Assembly: GCA_014529385.2 (NCBI GenBank)
Contig: CM043944.1
Location: 87,836,884 to 87,900,883, forward strand
Length of the DNA stretch: 64,000 nucleotides
Direction: 5' to 3'
Source: Adiantum capillus-veneris
Lineage: Eukaryota; Streptophyta; Polypodiopsida; Polypodiales; Pteridaceae
The notes beneath the pieces were generated by a model that had not been told where the DNA came from, did not search any database, and saw nothing but the letters and a program-made list of their open reading frames with translations. Position 1 is the stretch's first letter. Every line of letters starts with the position of its first letter. The translations under genes were made by a program, and so were the position numbers. Below, piece after piece: positions 52,951-64,000 of this stretch.

Positions 52951-54255
52951 AGGCTCGGATCAGCGTATGAAGTCTCAAGGCCAGATATGAGAGTCAAAAG
53001 TTACAACTAAGTGTACCCTTGTGATCTACAGCATTTAGAAAGCATATGGGCCAAATTTCATCAAATTTGGATCAATTTTGAGCTTTCAAAGACCATAAAC
53101 GCTTGTATTGGCCATAACTTGCTCAAAAAGCGTCAAAATTCAATTTTGAAACTTACTATGAGTTGCCAGTATAGAGAGGAACCTGTGGAGTGAAATTCAC
53201 TTCATTCTGACCAGTTAGACATCATACACGTATGCAGTCTAAAGGGCAGTTTTTAGAGACCAAAATTGAGACCTGAGCATACCAAGGTGTTAAGCACCAC
53301 AAGATAAGCTCACATACCAAATTTTGTCAAAATCTGAGCACATAGACTTCATACGTGTATGAAGTCTAAAGGCCAGATATGATAGTCAAATTTCAATTTT
53401 GACCACATAGGCGGTTGGTAACTGATGTGAAGCTTGCTTGCAAAATATCAACTCATTTGGACACATACTTTTGCATGTACAAAGACTTTGCAGATACAAG
53501 TCTGTAAAGGTGAGAAAGTGGTGATTTTGAGCAATTTTGACATCCAAAATTTTTTGTGATCACATATTCTTGTTGTATGCATCAAGGAGTACCTTGGGTA
53601 GAAACCTAAGTGAAATATGAGCAAAAGACTTTATACACGTATAAAGTCTCATAGACCAAATTTGGGTCAAAACAAACATTTGAGTATACCCTAGTGTCGT
53701 AGAGGATAAAAGAAGCCCTTAGACAAAATTTCATAGAATTTGGAGCTCATTTGTGCTCGCAAAGAGCAAAAGGCAGAAATTTGCAGAGTCAGGCTTGTAT
53801 TGGTCTTAATTTACTTAAAAAATGTATAAACTGAATTTTGAAACTTGTTGAGAGTTGCTTGAGTGATAAGGAATCAGTGAAACAAAAGTCACCTCATTCT
53901 GCCACAAAAGGCTTTATATGCGTATAAAGTCTCATGTGTCAAAATAAAGTTCAAATTCATAAACTAAGCATACCAGTGGGTAGAGTATCATGGAGAGCTC
54001 ACATACCAAATTTTGTCAAATTTTGAGCACATGGATTTCATACGCGTATGATGTCTCTAAAAACTCACAGTGAGCTTCTAGAAGTGTTAAGCACTATAAA
54101 AGAAGCCTAATGACCAAGTTAAATTTGGGTCACATTTGGTCAAGATACAGGCAAAAATCCTTGATGCTGAAACTATTCTGAGTGTTGTTCACCAAAACTG
54201 CTCTAACTTTTGATAGACAACTCCAAATTGAGTCAAAGATAGCTAGGAAGAAAGC
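52951..54255 (+). other. Leader or LTR of G4 with repeated palindromic motif
   Basis: Non-coding. Six copies of a motif of the form ATACxyGTAT-(A/C)AGTCT occur at 52964, 53223, 53350, 53632, 53915 and 54039. They are embedded in recurring phrases such as CATACCAAATTTTGTCAAA. Its position before G4 gag suggests LTR or 5' untranslated sequence. Confidence 0.5.
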
Positions 54256-55318
54256 TTGCGGGAAATAGAAGAAATCTTGGTTTTAGAGCTGAGTTTTTTG
54301 AGGTTTCCTAAATCCAAACTTCTAGGGTACCCAGAACTAGTTTCTAGAGACCAAAAGAGTCATAAATTCCTGAGTTCTGAGAGACCTCATCAAGGGCAAA
54401 AGGGGATAACTTGCACTAAGCCAAGGTGCTTGTTAAGGACTATCAAAGTAGAGAGTGGATTTGACTTTAAAAAAGCTAAGATCATCATGATCGAAAGACA
54501 ATCCACCAATCCTTTGGTAGACAAACCAAGTTAGAAGTGATGAAATTCCAATCTATCCACATCTTGACACAAGCCCAGCTACATTGCCACCATGGTTGTA
54601 CCCAAATGCAACCATAGAATATGAATTTTATAGAGGTGGATATTTGGTCAATGAAGGACCACATATATCTCCACCAAACATGAGGATTCTTACAAGAATT
54701 CCAAAGAAGGAGCCACTTGGATTCCCTTCTAGAGCCATAACAAGAGACGGAATGATCACAGAGAAGGCAAACATGCCTTCTCAAGGATCATGTGTACCAT
54801 CACCACCCCCTATAACTTACTTCTATCCAAACCAGAGGAAAACCTTGAGAAGACATGATATTGAGAGTGAGAGTGACACATCTTCTCAAAGGAGTGATTC
54901 ACCAAGAATTCAACCCACTATAAAGCCAGAGGTATCTAGCGAGCAAATGAAGCTTATAGAAGGATTATCTGAGAGACTTTCTTCTTTAGTCAAATCTAAC
55001 CTCCAAGAACCGCTATGGTGTAAGATTGAGAGAAAATGGACAAACCATACGAGAGAAGACTGTTACTACAGCATGGAAAATGCTAAGGAGAGGTATGTAC
55101 AACCTATTCAAGTAGCACCTACTCCACCTAGATATGCTATGGGAAATGCGCCAGGACCATTAGGAGTTTCAAGGACACAGCATGTCTTAGGAAAACAAAC
55201 TCCACTGCCAGGTGCCAGAATGCCTGTAGACATGAGATATATGCAAATGATGGAACCATCCAAAAAACAAGAGCTAGTACCAGCTACAATGTATTATAAC
55301 AACCAAAGTGGATACTAA
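54256..55318 (+). pseudogene. G4 gag region
   Basis: Frames 54256-54534 and 54584-55318. The second has PPWLYPNATIEYEFYRGGYL, an acidic Ser-rich linker, LWCKIERKWTNHTREDCYYS and PTPPRYAMGNAPGP. The WCxIExKWTxHxxxxC block and the Pro-rich block match G2. The capsid core expected between them is absent, consistent with an internal deletion. Confidence 0.65.
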
Positions 55319-55387
55319 ACACATGGAATGGTGAGGCCGGTACAACCTCCACGTCTTGCATTTTGACCTGAAGAAAAAAGATACGAG

Positions 55388-55756
55388 ATGGATGAAAGGA
55401 CATTGCAGTTCATTGCTAATAGACGCTTAGCAAGGTCAAAGCCTGTTTACAGCCTAGAGGAATTGGAAGAAGATGCTCCTCAACCAGAGATAGATTGTCA
55501 TAAAAGCCGTCACAAGCACATGGTCAAACAATGTCTTCAGACGAAGATCACTCAAGTGAATGCCTATTGTCTTGACTGTGGTGTCATTCACTTGATCCCC
55601 AACTGTCCAAAAAACCCTAACCAAGTCAAAAGGATCACAACGAATGTCTCAAGAATTGTGCAGCTACCCACTAAAGAAAATGAAAATGTCATACCAGTTC
55701 AGGTAGTTACGATAGCACAAGCTCAAAAGAAAGCTGACAAGAAGCCAGAGACATAG
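55388..55756 (+). pseudogene. G4 gag knuckle region
   Basis: RRLARSKPVYSLEELEEDAP, then YCLDCGVIHLIPNCPKNPNQ, a CxxC-x4-H-x4-C zinc knuckle, then QVVTIAQAQKKADKKPET before a stop. It matches G2 at 47700-47975. Confidence 0.7.
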
Positions 55757-55788
55757 AAAATAGAAACTGACACGAGTCTGAACCAAAG

Positions 55789-56685
55789 ATGGAGGCACCT
55801 AATCAACAAACCAAGAGCAAACAGAACAAATGGAAAGCTAGAAAGTCTAAGATGAAAGCACATAGGGAACGAGACCAGAAATCCCTAGTTGAGAAGCTTA
55901 CCCAAGCTGAAGATAAGATAAGACAACATGAGGAAAGGGTTGCATCTTCTCTTGCAAAGGCATCTCAACCTCCAACAGAACCATCAACGGAAAGTGAGCC
56001 AAGAAGTGCTAGCTCAGAAGGATCAATGTTGGTCGAGAAGGTTAATGAGAATTTAGACGACCTCCTAAAAGACTATGAAACAGGGCTTAAAAACAACCAA
56101 ACCCAAGAACAAAGATGGATGACATATCCATATGCAGAACTAGAAAAGTATAGGCTTGAAATGTGCAAGAAAATGATTCAAAAAGCCCAAACTTTACTAC
56201 AACCACAAGTTGGAAAACCTGAGGGTGTGATCCCAGTCCCACCTACACTAGTAATCCCACCAAACCAGGAACAAAAAGAGCTAGATTCCAGTCATGAGCA
56301 CGGACCAAAGTTCAAGGACTCCACATTAGAGCAAATAATAGTGTTGAATACCATGGTTAACTCTTCTAAGGGATTTCATATAGACACACCTGAGAGTTGT
56401 AAAGACATATATGGTCTCAACAAATTGTGGAAACAAGTGAGAGAGGCCAATGAAGTAAGTGATCTAAGTAGACGAGTAAACCAAACGATTGATGGAAGAG
56501 GAGTGTCTCTTCCACCAATAGAGGAAATTGAGATTGGATCTCAAATGAACCTAGAGGTGGAATCGTATTGGGGAGACAAAGGATATGTACAATCTATGGA
56601 TAGTCAATCCCATTCGCTAAGAACACTACCATCCTATATGGGAGAGCACGAGGCCAAGTTATATATTATTGTAGTCCCATCATAG
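55789..56685 (+). CDS. G4 coiled-coil region between gag and protease
   Basis: 298-codon open frame: basic/acidic coiled coil (KSKMKAHRERDQKSLVEKLT), Pro/Glu linker and a conserved tail (LPPIEEIEIGSQMNLEVESY; SHSLRTLPSYMGEHEAKLYI). G2 has a decayed version. No enzyme domain recognised. It probably belongs to the polyprotein. Confidence 0.55.
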   Translation: MEAPNQQTKSKQNKWKARKSKMKAHRERDQKSLVEKLTQAEDKIRQHEERVASSLAKASQPPTEPSTESEPRSASSEGSMLVEKVNENLDDLLKDYETGLKNNQTQEQRWMTYPYAELEKYRLEMCKKMIQKAQTLLQPQVGKPEGVIPVPPTLVIPPNQEQKELDSSHEHGPKFKDSTLEQIIVLNTMVNSSKGFHIDTPESCKDIYGLNKLWKQVREANEVSDLSRRVNQTIDGRGVSLPPIEEIEIGSQMNLEVESYWGDKGYVQSMDSQSHSLRTLPSYMGEHEAKLYIIVVPS

Positions 56686-56689
56686 AGAC

Positions 56690-57343
56690 TGTCTCCTAAG
56701 AAGGTCATCGATTCAAAAGGGCTAATAGACATTCTGTCGTTGACACCAGTCACATATACAATAACGTTCGTCGAGTTTCTCAAAATAGAACCAAACATGT
56801 GGGCTACTGTGGAAAAATGCCTAGAAAAATTTGGTGTTAAAAAACCAGTGACTCAAATCGCGGAAGGGATCCGAGAGCTTGAAATGCCTCAGCTCAACAT
56901 AGGCCAGTGCCTTTAAACAACGTAGGCGAGTATTATGAGGGAGAAAATGGGAACACCACTCTTCCCGTGGAATTCCAAGGTGTAAAAACCATGCCAATCC
57001 TTGACAGTGGAGTCGGAGTTTCCATTGCAACAAAAGAGGTCTGGAAAAAAGGGGAGAACCAGCAGTGAGGGCTACAAGGATGAAACTGCAACTTGCAAAC
57101 GGACACATGGAAAGGCCCATAGGACTGCTAGAAAAAGTGGTTGTTACTTATTGTGGCATTGAATTTAAGCAAACCTTTGCTATTGTTGACTTTGGTAAGA
57201 AGAACAATTATGATATTATTCTAGGAAGACCAATCATGCGACAATTGAAAATGGTCCAAGACTGGGGTTATGACCATATCTACCTGAGACACATGGAAAC
57301 CACAACAAGGGTAAATTTTAAGGACCATCGTACAGAGATGTGA
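56690..57343 (+). pseudogene. G4 aspartic protease
   Basis: The first half (PILDSGVGVSIATKEVW in the mixed frame near 56990-57045) holds a proper D-S-G motif. After a stop or shift near 57060 come MERPIGLLEKVVVTYCGIEF and NYDIILGRPIMRQLKMVQDW. G2 carries DNG at the active site, so G4 retains the more typical residue, but its frame is broken. Confidence 0.75.
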
Positions 57344-58540
57344 CGATAACACCTATGGAGGAGTTTGATTCCGCTATTGTAGCAGGATCAGAACTTCTAG
57401 CATGATTGGGAAAGCCTAAAGAGTTGTGGATATGTGGAGCTTCACAATGTGGAAGCTTAACACAAGAGGAAGGCATCCTAGAAAGGGCAATTAAAGATGA
57501 GGATTATATCCCAAAACCTTTTCCTGAGGAAGAATTAGAGCCACATGGATGGGAACACATCTTGGCTACTCTGGATGTGTGCGCTATTCAAGAAAGTCCA
57601 ACAACAAATTTTTGTGATGAATATGGCTTTGATGTCGTTCCTTACTTTGCAGTGAGTGTAATCCAGGAAAACTAAGACGAAGAATAAGACAAGTTCTACG
57701 ACTTTGTAGAACACTTGGAGCTTCAAGAAGATACTGACAACAAAAATCCGAACGACCCAATAGGTGATAAGCACAAAACTTTAACTAATGTGCGGTTTTA
57801 TGATTGTCCAGATTAGAAACACAAGAACCAATGTCATCACTACAAGAATAACGCGTATCAGATATGGATTCCAAAATATGTGGTGGAAACGCAACTGCAA
57901 CAAGAACCCTCATATGTGGCTCCCATACATGAAGAAAAGACTCAACCAAAAATAACATAGCCATGTCAACGAGCTACCAACAGTCTAATCAAGTGGATAC
58001 CAAAGTCATCCCACAAACAACAATCCAAGAGCAAACAGACAGTAATTTTCCATAGCCAGTCAAGCCACAAAGGGAATGTGCTAGAATGCAACCTTGTTGA
58101 GGATAACAGTGATAGTGATGATTCGTACGACATCCCCTACCAACAACTCAGATCATCATGATCACTAACAACTTCAGTAACAACCAATGACGGCCAAAAG
58201 CAACGAACAACAAGTCAAAACCAAAAAGTTCGACAAATCTGGATACGAAAGAGACAGATTGGCCAAAAGCAGGTATGGATCAAGAATACGCAAATCTTTG
58301 ATGAAAAATCACATGATCCAATGGCAAAAGAAAAACAGTCAAAGCCTGCAAGAAAATCTAGGAAAAACACAAAGTCACAAGCTTCCGCAACTCAGATTTG
58401 GGTTTCAAAGAAGTTGACACAAGAAAAAGAGGTCCGGGGTTCATTTGGATTCCAAAATGATTAAATGGTCAACTCCAAAAGTATCAACTCCCAACGTCTG
58501 AATCGATCTCTTCCTCAACCAAGAGTACAAACCCCAAACA
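57344..58540 (+). pseudogene. G4 post-protease region, decayed
   Basis: 57406-57675 (LWICGASQCGSLTQEEGILE; GWEHILATLDVCAIQ) corresponds to G2 at 42310-42640. Beyond it are Lys/Gln/Ser-rich frames broken by many stops and no RT signature. Confidence 0.55.
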
Positions 58541-58548
58541 AGTCCTAA

Positions 58549-58550
<2 letters not shown>

Positions 58551-58601
<51 letters not shown>

Positions 58602-58613
58602 CACACACACACA

Positions 58614-58652
<39 letters not shown>

Positions 58653-58660
58653 ACACACAT
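58551..58660. repeat. (AC)n microsatellite
   Basis: About 110 bases of AC with a few G and T interruptions. The Cys/Val-repeat reading frame opposite it is an artefact. Confidence 0.95.
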
Positions 58661-58799
58661 GCTTAAAATTTTCAAGGAAGGAAAGTGTCTCCATGTCCAT
58701 GTGTCGGTCATTGGCTCACTTCTTAAGAAGACCTTACAAAATATCTAATCTAAAATTCAAATGTGAAGGGTAAGGCCGTAGAAATAAAAGTCCTTTTGA

Positions 58800-59110
58800 C
58801 AATGAAAAGCCAAAAGGCTTACTTTTGTTTTTGCTAAAAGAATTTCTACTCTCTGGAATACCCAAGGTGATTGCAAGGTCTCCGAGTTTGTCCCATAACC
58901 AGATTGACAAGTTGATAAAATCCACCCACATGGGGCACAAATCCTTGAAGGCCTCTGGGGACTCAAAGGCGGTCTAAAAGTGATCCCGCTTAGATTTGAT
59001 ACATATTTTGGAGCATGTTTTAAGTGCAATGGGTTTGGCCACTTTGCTAGAGGCTTCCATCTGAATGGTTCTAGGGGAAGCAAAGAGGATAAAGCTGAAT
59101 AGGCACAAGG
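58800..59110 (+). pseudogene. LINE ORF1 remnant
   Basis: Near 58971-59100, LKVIPLRFDTYFGACFKCNG followed by FGHFARGFHL gives most of a CCHC knuckle (CFKCNGFGHFARG; the last Cys is lost), as in plant LINE ORF1 with DUF4283-type N-termini. The protein would bind LINE RNA. Confidence 0.6.
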
Positions 59111-59639
59111 GACCCAACTCAAAGAATCAACGTGGATGTTGAAGGTGCAAAGCAAGGAGAATGTGAGAGTAGCAAGGATAATGAAGTGCTCAAGCTTGGT
59201 AGGATGGCCACTCCCCAAAAGCATTTGATTGTTGAACCAGTTATCAATAGCCAAGCCTCACCAAGTCTATAGTTTGCTACATTCCCTAGTATCAAACCTC
59301 CCATGAAGCCGCATCAAAACATTGTCTTGCCCCTTGGCACAGGTCTTCTATGGATGAGGACGGGCATCAAGTTTCCATGATTCAGTGCAAGCGAGTAAAA
59401 CATTGGCATGGAGAAACTTCCACCGCAAGGAGAATCTTCCAGATTATCAAGAAGCCCCCATCAATCTAAATAACGTCTTTGAGGTGCTTTAGGATAGAAA
59501 TATGAATGGTTCTCTTACCTTGGAGATGTCCACTTCTCATTTGAATGGGGTGGAGGAGGACAACGAAGGAGAGGTGACAAAGTATGGTTCTTCAAATGTG
59601 GAGGAGTTTGTCCCACTCTCCCTTAATGGATGACTTACA

Positions 59640-60240
59640 TATTCAGCCTTGGAATGTGAAAGGCATAAAGTCTATAAAGAAAAGAACTCTTTTCTAGGAG
59701 AAGGTCAGAAAATCACCTACAAATTGTTCGCTAATCAAGTGCACCGCCTTGACGCTTCTTATTGCAGGAAGCAAGATATAGGGAATAAGTTGGTGCTCTA
59801 TGGGAATGTCCCTCTGGGGTTTAGTGGGGTGCTCTCCATTTTTTACAGTGATTTGGAGCCACAGGTTGTGTTTAACAGTGTCTCAGGTAGAGTCCTTAGA
59901 GTATGGATCAAGTGGGAAGGCCAATCTTTCACCATTAACAACATCTATGCTCCATGTGATGCTAAGGGGAGACCCAAAATCTGGGTGGATCTCAAGGAAC
60001 AACCTCTTGAAGGTGACTGGTGCATCATCGAAGACTTTAACATGGTTGAAGTTTGCAAGGACAAGACGGGATCAGCTAGTTGATTGGTTGATTTTGAAAA
60101 ATCAAAATGGTAGGCACTCTGTGAGAGATAGGCGTTGCCCAATTTGTGGAATGTAGGTCCATGGAATATCTCTCACGGAATGACTTACACAAGCCTCCAA
60201 TATGCTAACGGGGCATCCCGTCTGGATAGATGCTACATCT
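59640..60240 (+). pseudogene. LINE endonuclease domain
   Basis: FTINNIYAPCDAKGRPKIWV and GDWCIIEDFNMVEVC (GDFN motif with Gly changed to Glu) are the core of the apurinic-type endonuclease. After a frame change near 60085, ASRLDRCYISHHVDWLPSSM completes it. The nuclease would nick target DNA to prime reverse transcription. Confidence 0.8.
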
Positions 60241-61085
60241 CCCATCATGTGGATTGGCTTCCCTCATCTATGATGCTACATGTTGAAACCTCCAAGCGCA
60301 TGTTAGATCACTTTCCCCCGAAGCTTCACATAGCTAGGGCCAATAAAGATGCATCTTCCCAGGAGGGAAAGACAAAAAAATTAGTCATAGGGATCTTCTC
60401 TTTAAGGACCCTCTCTTCAGGTCTTTAGCTAAGATGGCCCTTTGCAAGCTAAGGTAGGATGTAGGATCCATTGACCCTCAATCTTGGCCCTCTTTGGTAC
60501 GTAGAAACCAATCACCAATTACACTAGTAGGGCCCAAACTGAAAAAGACTCAAGAGGATGCAAGAAAGGAGTTGAAGGAAGAAGTATAGGAACTAGCCAA
60601 AAGAAAGCAAGAAAGAAGAGCTCTGTAGGAAGAGCACAAAAGGTAGTTGGAGACCAAGGCATGTCTCACTGATTTGCAAGCTGAGGAGATTAATAAGACC
60701 AGACTGCTAGCCAGAGATCTTGCCCTAAAACTCAAGTTTGCTAACCAGGCACATTTCTTCAGATCTCTCAAAGTTAAAAGAAGAAGGGACTCTATTATAG
60801 CAATTGCTAAAGAAGAAGGAAAATGTAATAAGAGACCAGAATGCTATGGCCAAGCACATGCTCAACCATCTTAGTCAAATTATTGGTCAATTGGAAGTCT
60901 ACACTCAGGGGATCAAGGAGGCCATAGCCCTTCTACTTGGTATGGTTAAATGACCTACTACCTACTAAAGAGAAATCTTTGAAGAGGTCAATCTGTGTTG
61001 ATGAATATCAGATTGCCTTGCAGGCAATGGGGAAGGAAAATTCCCGTAGGTGGAATGGACTAACTGCCAGATTATTCTAAGAGTT
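60240..61085 (+). pseudogene. LINE endonuclease-RT linker
   Basis: Arg/Lys/Glu-rich helical sequence (CLTDLQAEEINKTRLLARDL; KLKFANQAHFFRSLKVKRRR) in the place of the linker that separates the endonuclease from RT. Several stops interrupt it. Confidence 0.6.
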
Positions 61086-61880
61086 ATGGGAGGGTCTTAA
61101 AATCCTAATAGTAGTGAAACTTGCTAATAGAGCTATGCTGGAGGGTCAATTGGATGCCAGCTTGAAAAGAGGGCTGATCAAACCTATTCCCATGTTGGTA
61201 TGTTTCTCTTTGTTGAAGCACTGGCGGCCTATCTCCATGATGACAGCTGCATACAAGATCATTTGCTAAATTGATTTCTCTAAGATTGGCTCCAACCTTG
61301 AAAATAGAATCATCACTCCCCACTAGCATGGATTCATAAAAGGTAAGTCAATTTATGACAACATCTTGGTTTCCATGGTTGGTATTCAGTACGCTTCTTT
61401 AGCCAAGCAAGATTGTGTTCTCCTCTAGCTTGACCTAGATAAGGCTTACAATAGAATCTCATGGTCATACATTGAGGTAGTCATGAAGGCTTTGGGCTTT
61501 GGACCCAAAATGTGTGCGATAGTCCACATGTTGTGGGAAGGAAGTTACTATGAGCTCCTCTTCAATAATAAGGTATTGGGAGGGTTTGAGGTCAAGCACT
61601 TGATCAAGCAACGGTGCCCCCTTGCCCGGGTGCTTTTCTCTATTGGATCTCACCTGCTAGTGACTTTACTTGAGGACACTATGGTGAAAGGGGAAATTCA
61701 AGGTCTTTCACTGCTTGGATGAAAGCAACTACTTGCTAAGCTCTTTGCAGATGACTCTTTTCTCTTTCTCAAAGCTAAGTCAAAAACGCTAAGAAGAGGC
61801 CTTGAGATTGTTCAGCTTTTTGCCCCTACCTCCGGCTCAATGTGCAGTATTGAGAAATCAATAATGAAATCTCTCTTATA
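61086..61880 (+). pseudogene. LINE reverse transcriptase
   Basis: LKHWRPISMMTAAYKIIC, HGFIKGKSIYDNILVS and LDLDKAYNRISWSYIEVVMK with the metal-binding Asp. QRCPLARVLFSIGSHLLVTL corresponds to the usual RQGDPLSP-type block but lacks its Gly-Asp. The catalytic FADD box is at 61744-61755. At least five stops are present. Confidence 0.85.
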
Positions 61881-63060
61881 AAGTGAGGCCTTTGACCCCT
61901 TCGAATGTTCAAGAGAAGTTATAGGCAAGGGCATTGTGTTCAAGCACCTAAGTGCTCACTTGGGGTGGGAAGTACGGATGAACAGAGATATGATTGGATT
62001 TTGACCAAAATAAACAAAAAATGAGAAGATAGAAGTTTGTGCTCCTCCCCTTCCATAGTAGAGTCACGGTGATTCATGCTTTCATGATACCATACATTTC
62101 ATTTGTATCACTATTGCTAAAATTGAGAAAATACAATTGGAAAGAATTCTTGAAGCCTATCAAGCGGTTTTTATTCGAAAGCAACATGAAAGCCATAACC
62201 CCCTACCAATGTGGGAGATGGGACTGGGTAGCAAGACCTAAGAACCAAGGTGAAATCAAGATTATTGACCCCATGGTGCATGTAGAAGCTTTGTATTCCA
62301 AACTTGTTGTCTCTTTGACGAACCAAAAATAGGAGTGGGCTATCATGGCATGGGATATGATAAATGATGCAAAGCTTGCCGCAAAAGGGGACATATGGAA
62401 GAAGGCCACTATGCAGGACAAGATTTTGGCACCTTATTGGACATCCCTCAAGCTTGTTTGGTGGCTACACAAGGGAACTAGCACAAAAGTGTAACAAAGA
62501 AACTTCAACTCTGGAATGGGGGAGGGAGAAGTTCACATACTTCAAGGATTCCTCCCTCAATTGGTCCCCCTAGATCTCCAAACTTGAAGGGGCTCCTTGG
62601 ACCCCTTTTGGAGGGAAGTTGCACGGCTGGTGAACAACAAAGAAATCTCTAAAATTTATCATATTTGGGATGAAAAAAGCTTTTGCTAGAAGGATGTGGA
62701 GCTCATGGTGTTACAACATAAGCTGGGGTTATACGAAAGGCTTTTGATTTAGTGGAATCTTGGAAGTGCTGACATCCTCATTTCCACTTGTCTGCGGATC
62801 ATAAATAGATTGGAGAGCCTCACATTGGCCAAAAGATAAAGTGTTCTTTCTTTCCAAGGCCTGGAGTACCTATAATGTGCTGGTGCACAAAGCGGATTGG
62901 TTTGCCCTGCTCAATAGGATCTCAAAGAAGAACTGGTCAGAAGAACGCTAACAAAAGAGTGTTACTACCATCTAGGAGATTAAAGGGCCTAAATATATAA
63001 AGGTATTCATATGGAAGGTACTTTGGATGCAGATCAACTTTGAAAGACCCCCTTCATCTG
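61881..63060 (+). pseudogene. LINE C-terminal region with zf-RVT-like end
   Basis: VTVIHAFMIPYISFVSLLLK and WDWVARPKNQGEIKIIDPMV are typical post-RT blocks. IWEIKGPKYIKVFIWKVLWM near 62975-63030 resembles the zf-RVT domain of plant LINEs. The frame is broken throughout. Confidence 0.65.
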
Positions 63061-63400
63061 TTCGGCAAGTGCCCTAGTTTGCGGGGACTAGCCACTAGGG
63101 TTTGCAAGTGGGTATAAAGGACTTGGAAGATCATCTTCTTTACGGATGACCTGATCTGGGAGGGCGTGGTATCCTAATCTAGGCCGTTTATGTGTGCACA
63201 CAAGCTACCACATTCTGCTACTTGAATCATGTTTGGAAGTCTAAGAACCTTTGAGTCTTTCAGATAAAACTAGATGTAGCTCTTTTTTATGATATTGTGA
63301 GTTTGAGCATCGATCTCATACATGTTTTCCATGCAAGAGGAGGGCGATTTGACAAACATGATGGGTGCATGGATTGCGTTGCTTAGAACACTCAAGAGGG

Positions 63401-64000
63401 TAGGAGTAAAATCTTTGATTGGTATCCTCTTTCACTCAATACAAGTCTTTGATGGAACCCTAGCCCCCTCAAGGCACATGTAGTGCTTGAGGCAATTGTA
63501 TTCTTGCCGAGCACTCATCATTCATAGAAATCATTACATCTCATATCACTTATAGTACATAAGGAATCACTTTATAAGTTTCATTTGCAATGTATTGCTT
63601 GAAGTCCCTAGTTTTGTAGTAATATTGTCCTCTATGGGCAAGAGACTATTCACCACATTCCCCAATTGCTCCTTCAAAATTTTTGCATTTGCATATATGA
63701 TGATCCCAATTGTCTTCCAACAAGTGATGGTGAGTTACCCCTTTTCATTCAAGCTTTGTGCAACGAGTGCATCTTGAGCTCCATGTGCATTTGATAAAGG
63801 CCATACATTTCTATTATTGCCTTCACAACTTGCTTGAATCATTTGGTTGTATATGTTGCATGGCTATTGAAGATGGCCTCTAGGACATCCCCAGTAGACT
63901 TGATGGATGTCTCAAGATCATCAAACATTGTGGGGAGAGATGCGTAGAGCTCTTACCTACGGTTGCAACGCAACAGAAGGCACTGCAATGTGACAATTGG
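63401..64000. other. Unassigned DNA at the window end
   Basis: A minus-strand stretch near 63800-63930 could encode FDDLETSIKSTGDVLEAIFN and a Met/His-rich continuation, but with stops and no family match. Nothing else was recognised. Confidence 0.4.

Larger units (their letters stand above)
54256..58540 (+). mobile_element. Ty3/gypsy element G4, plus strand, relative of G2
   Basis: Colinear with G2 through the gag linker, Pro-rich block, knuckle, coiled-coil region, protease and the post-protease block. It ends around an (AC)n tract before any RT appears. The gag capsid core present in G2 is also missing. No LTR was identified. It is a truncated, broken copy. Confidence 0.7.
58690..63400 (+). 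mobile_element. L1-type LINE, plus strand, decayed
   Basis: Order: ORF1 with zinc knuckle, AP-type endonuclease, reverse transcriptase, C-terminal region ending in a zf-RVT-like domain. This is the layout of plant L1 elements. There are dozens of stops. No poly-A tail or target duplication was found, so both ends are approximate. Confidence 0.8.

Noticed and set aside
58484-58711. Cys/Val-repeat open frame
   Set aside because: Translation of the (AC)n tract.
58757-59254. 165-codon minus-strand frame
   Set aside because: It is opposite the LINE ORF1 knuckle on the plus strand and shows no motif of its own.

Overview
The window looks like repeat-dominated plant nuclear DNA. Evidence: Ty1/copia and Ty3/gypsy elements primed by initiator-Met tRNA (TGGTATCA-type primer-binding sites), a CACTA (En/Spm) DNA transposon, a plant L1-type LINE, and a captured fragment of a plant syntaxin gene. 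I see no intact host gene, no rRNA or tRNA gene and no CRISPR. Reading frames come from hand translation. Family names rest on motifs, not database searches. The species cannot be named; a large plant genome is likely.

Layout. 1-4440: simple repeats, a minisatellite, a partial CACTA element next to an older relative, telomere-like degenerate repeats and a tandem SINE-like unit. 4655-17258: old minus-strand gypsy element G1, split in its integrase by a complete but dead copia element C1 (5242-10390, AAAAA target duplication). 17259-24290: tandem repeat, a candidate LTR with polypurine tract, a minus-strand cluster of unrecognised charged coiled-coil reading frames, and non-coding DNA with three copies of a palindrome. 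About 24291-48862: minus-strand Tat-like gypsy element G2, broken by two younger insertions. One is chromovirus T (26020-39448, CCGTT duplication), with 5-6 kb LTRs full of 152-bp tandem repeats and an almost empty interior. The other is copia element C2 (44076-47575, ATTCC duplication), with an intact 966-codon pol frame and an extra inverted LTR. 48864-about 52900: 5' part of a third gypsy element, G3. About 52960-58500: plus-strand relative of G2 (G4), preceded by palindromic motifs. 58690-63400: decayed LINE. The tail is unrecognised.

Most unusual items: (1) inside the left LTR of T, a 1.6-kb insert opens with a compact 147-bp LTR and carries a syntaxin N-terminal coding region broken by only two stop codons, which looks like retroelement gene capture; (2) C2 has an LTR-PBS-inverted LTR palindrome joined at an exact U3 end to pol, as expected of autointegration; (3) T carries a nucleosome-length satellite inside its LTR, downstream of a duplicated TATA promoter.

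Relative ages follow from nesting: G1 before C1; G2 before T and C2; T before the syntaxin-bearing insert, unless T arrived already carrying it. C2 and T are the youngest large insertions by LTR similarity. C2 pol is the only long reading frame that could still make a retroelement protein, but C2 lacks gag and protease and would need help in trans.
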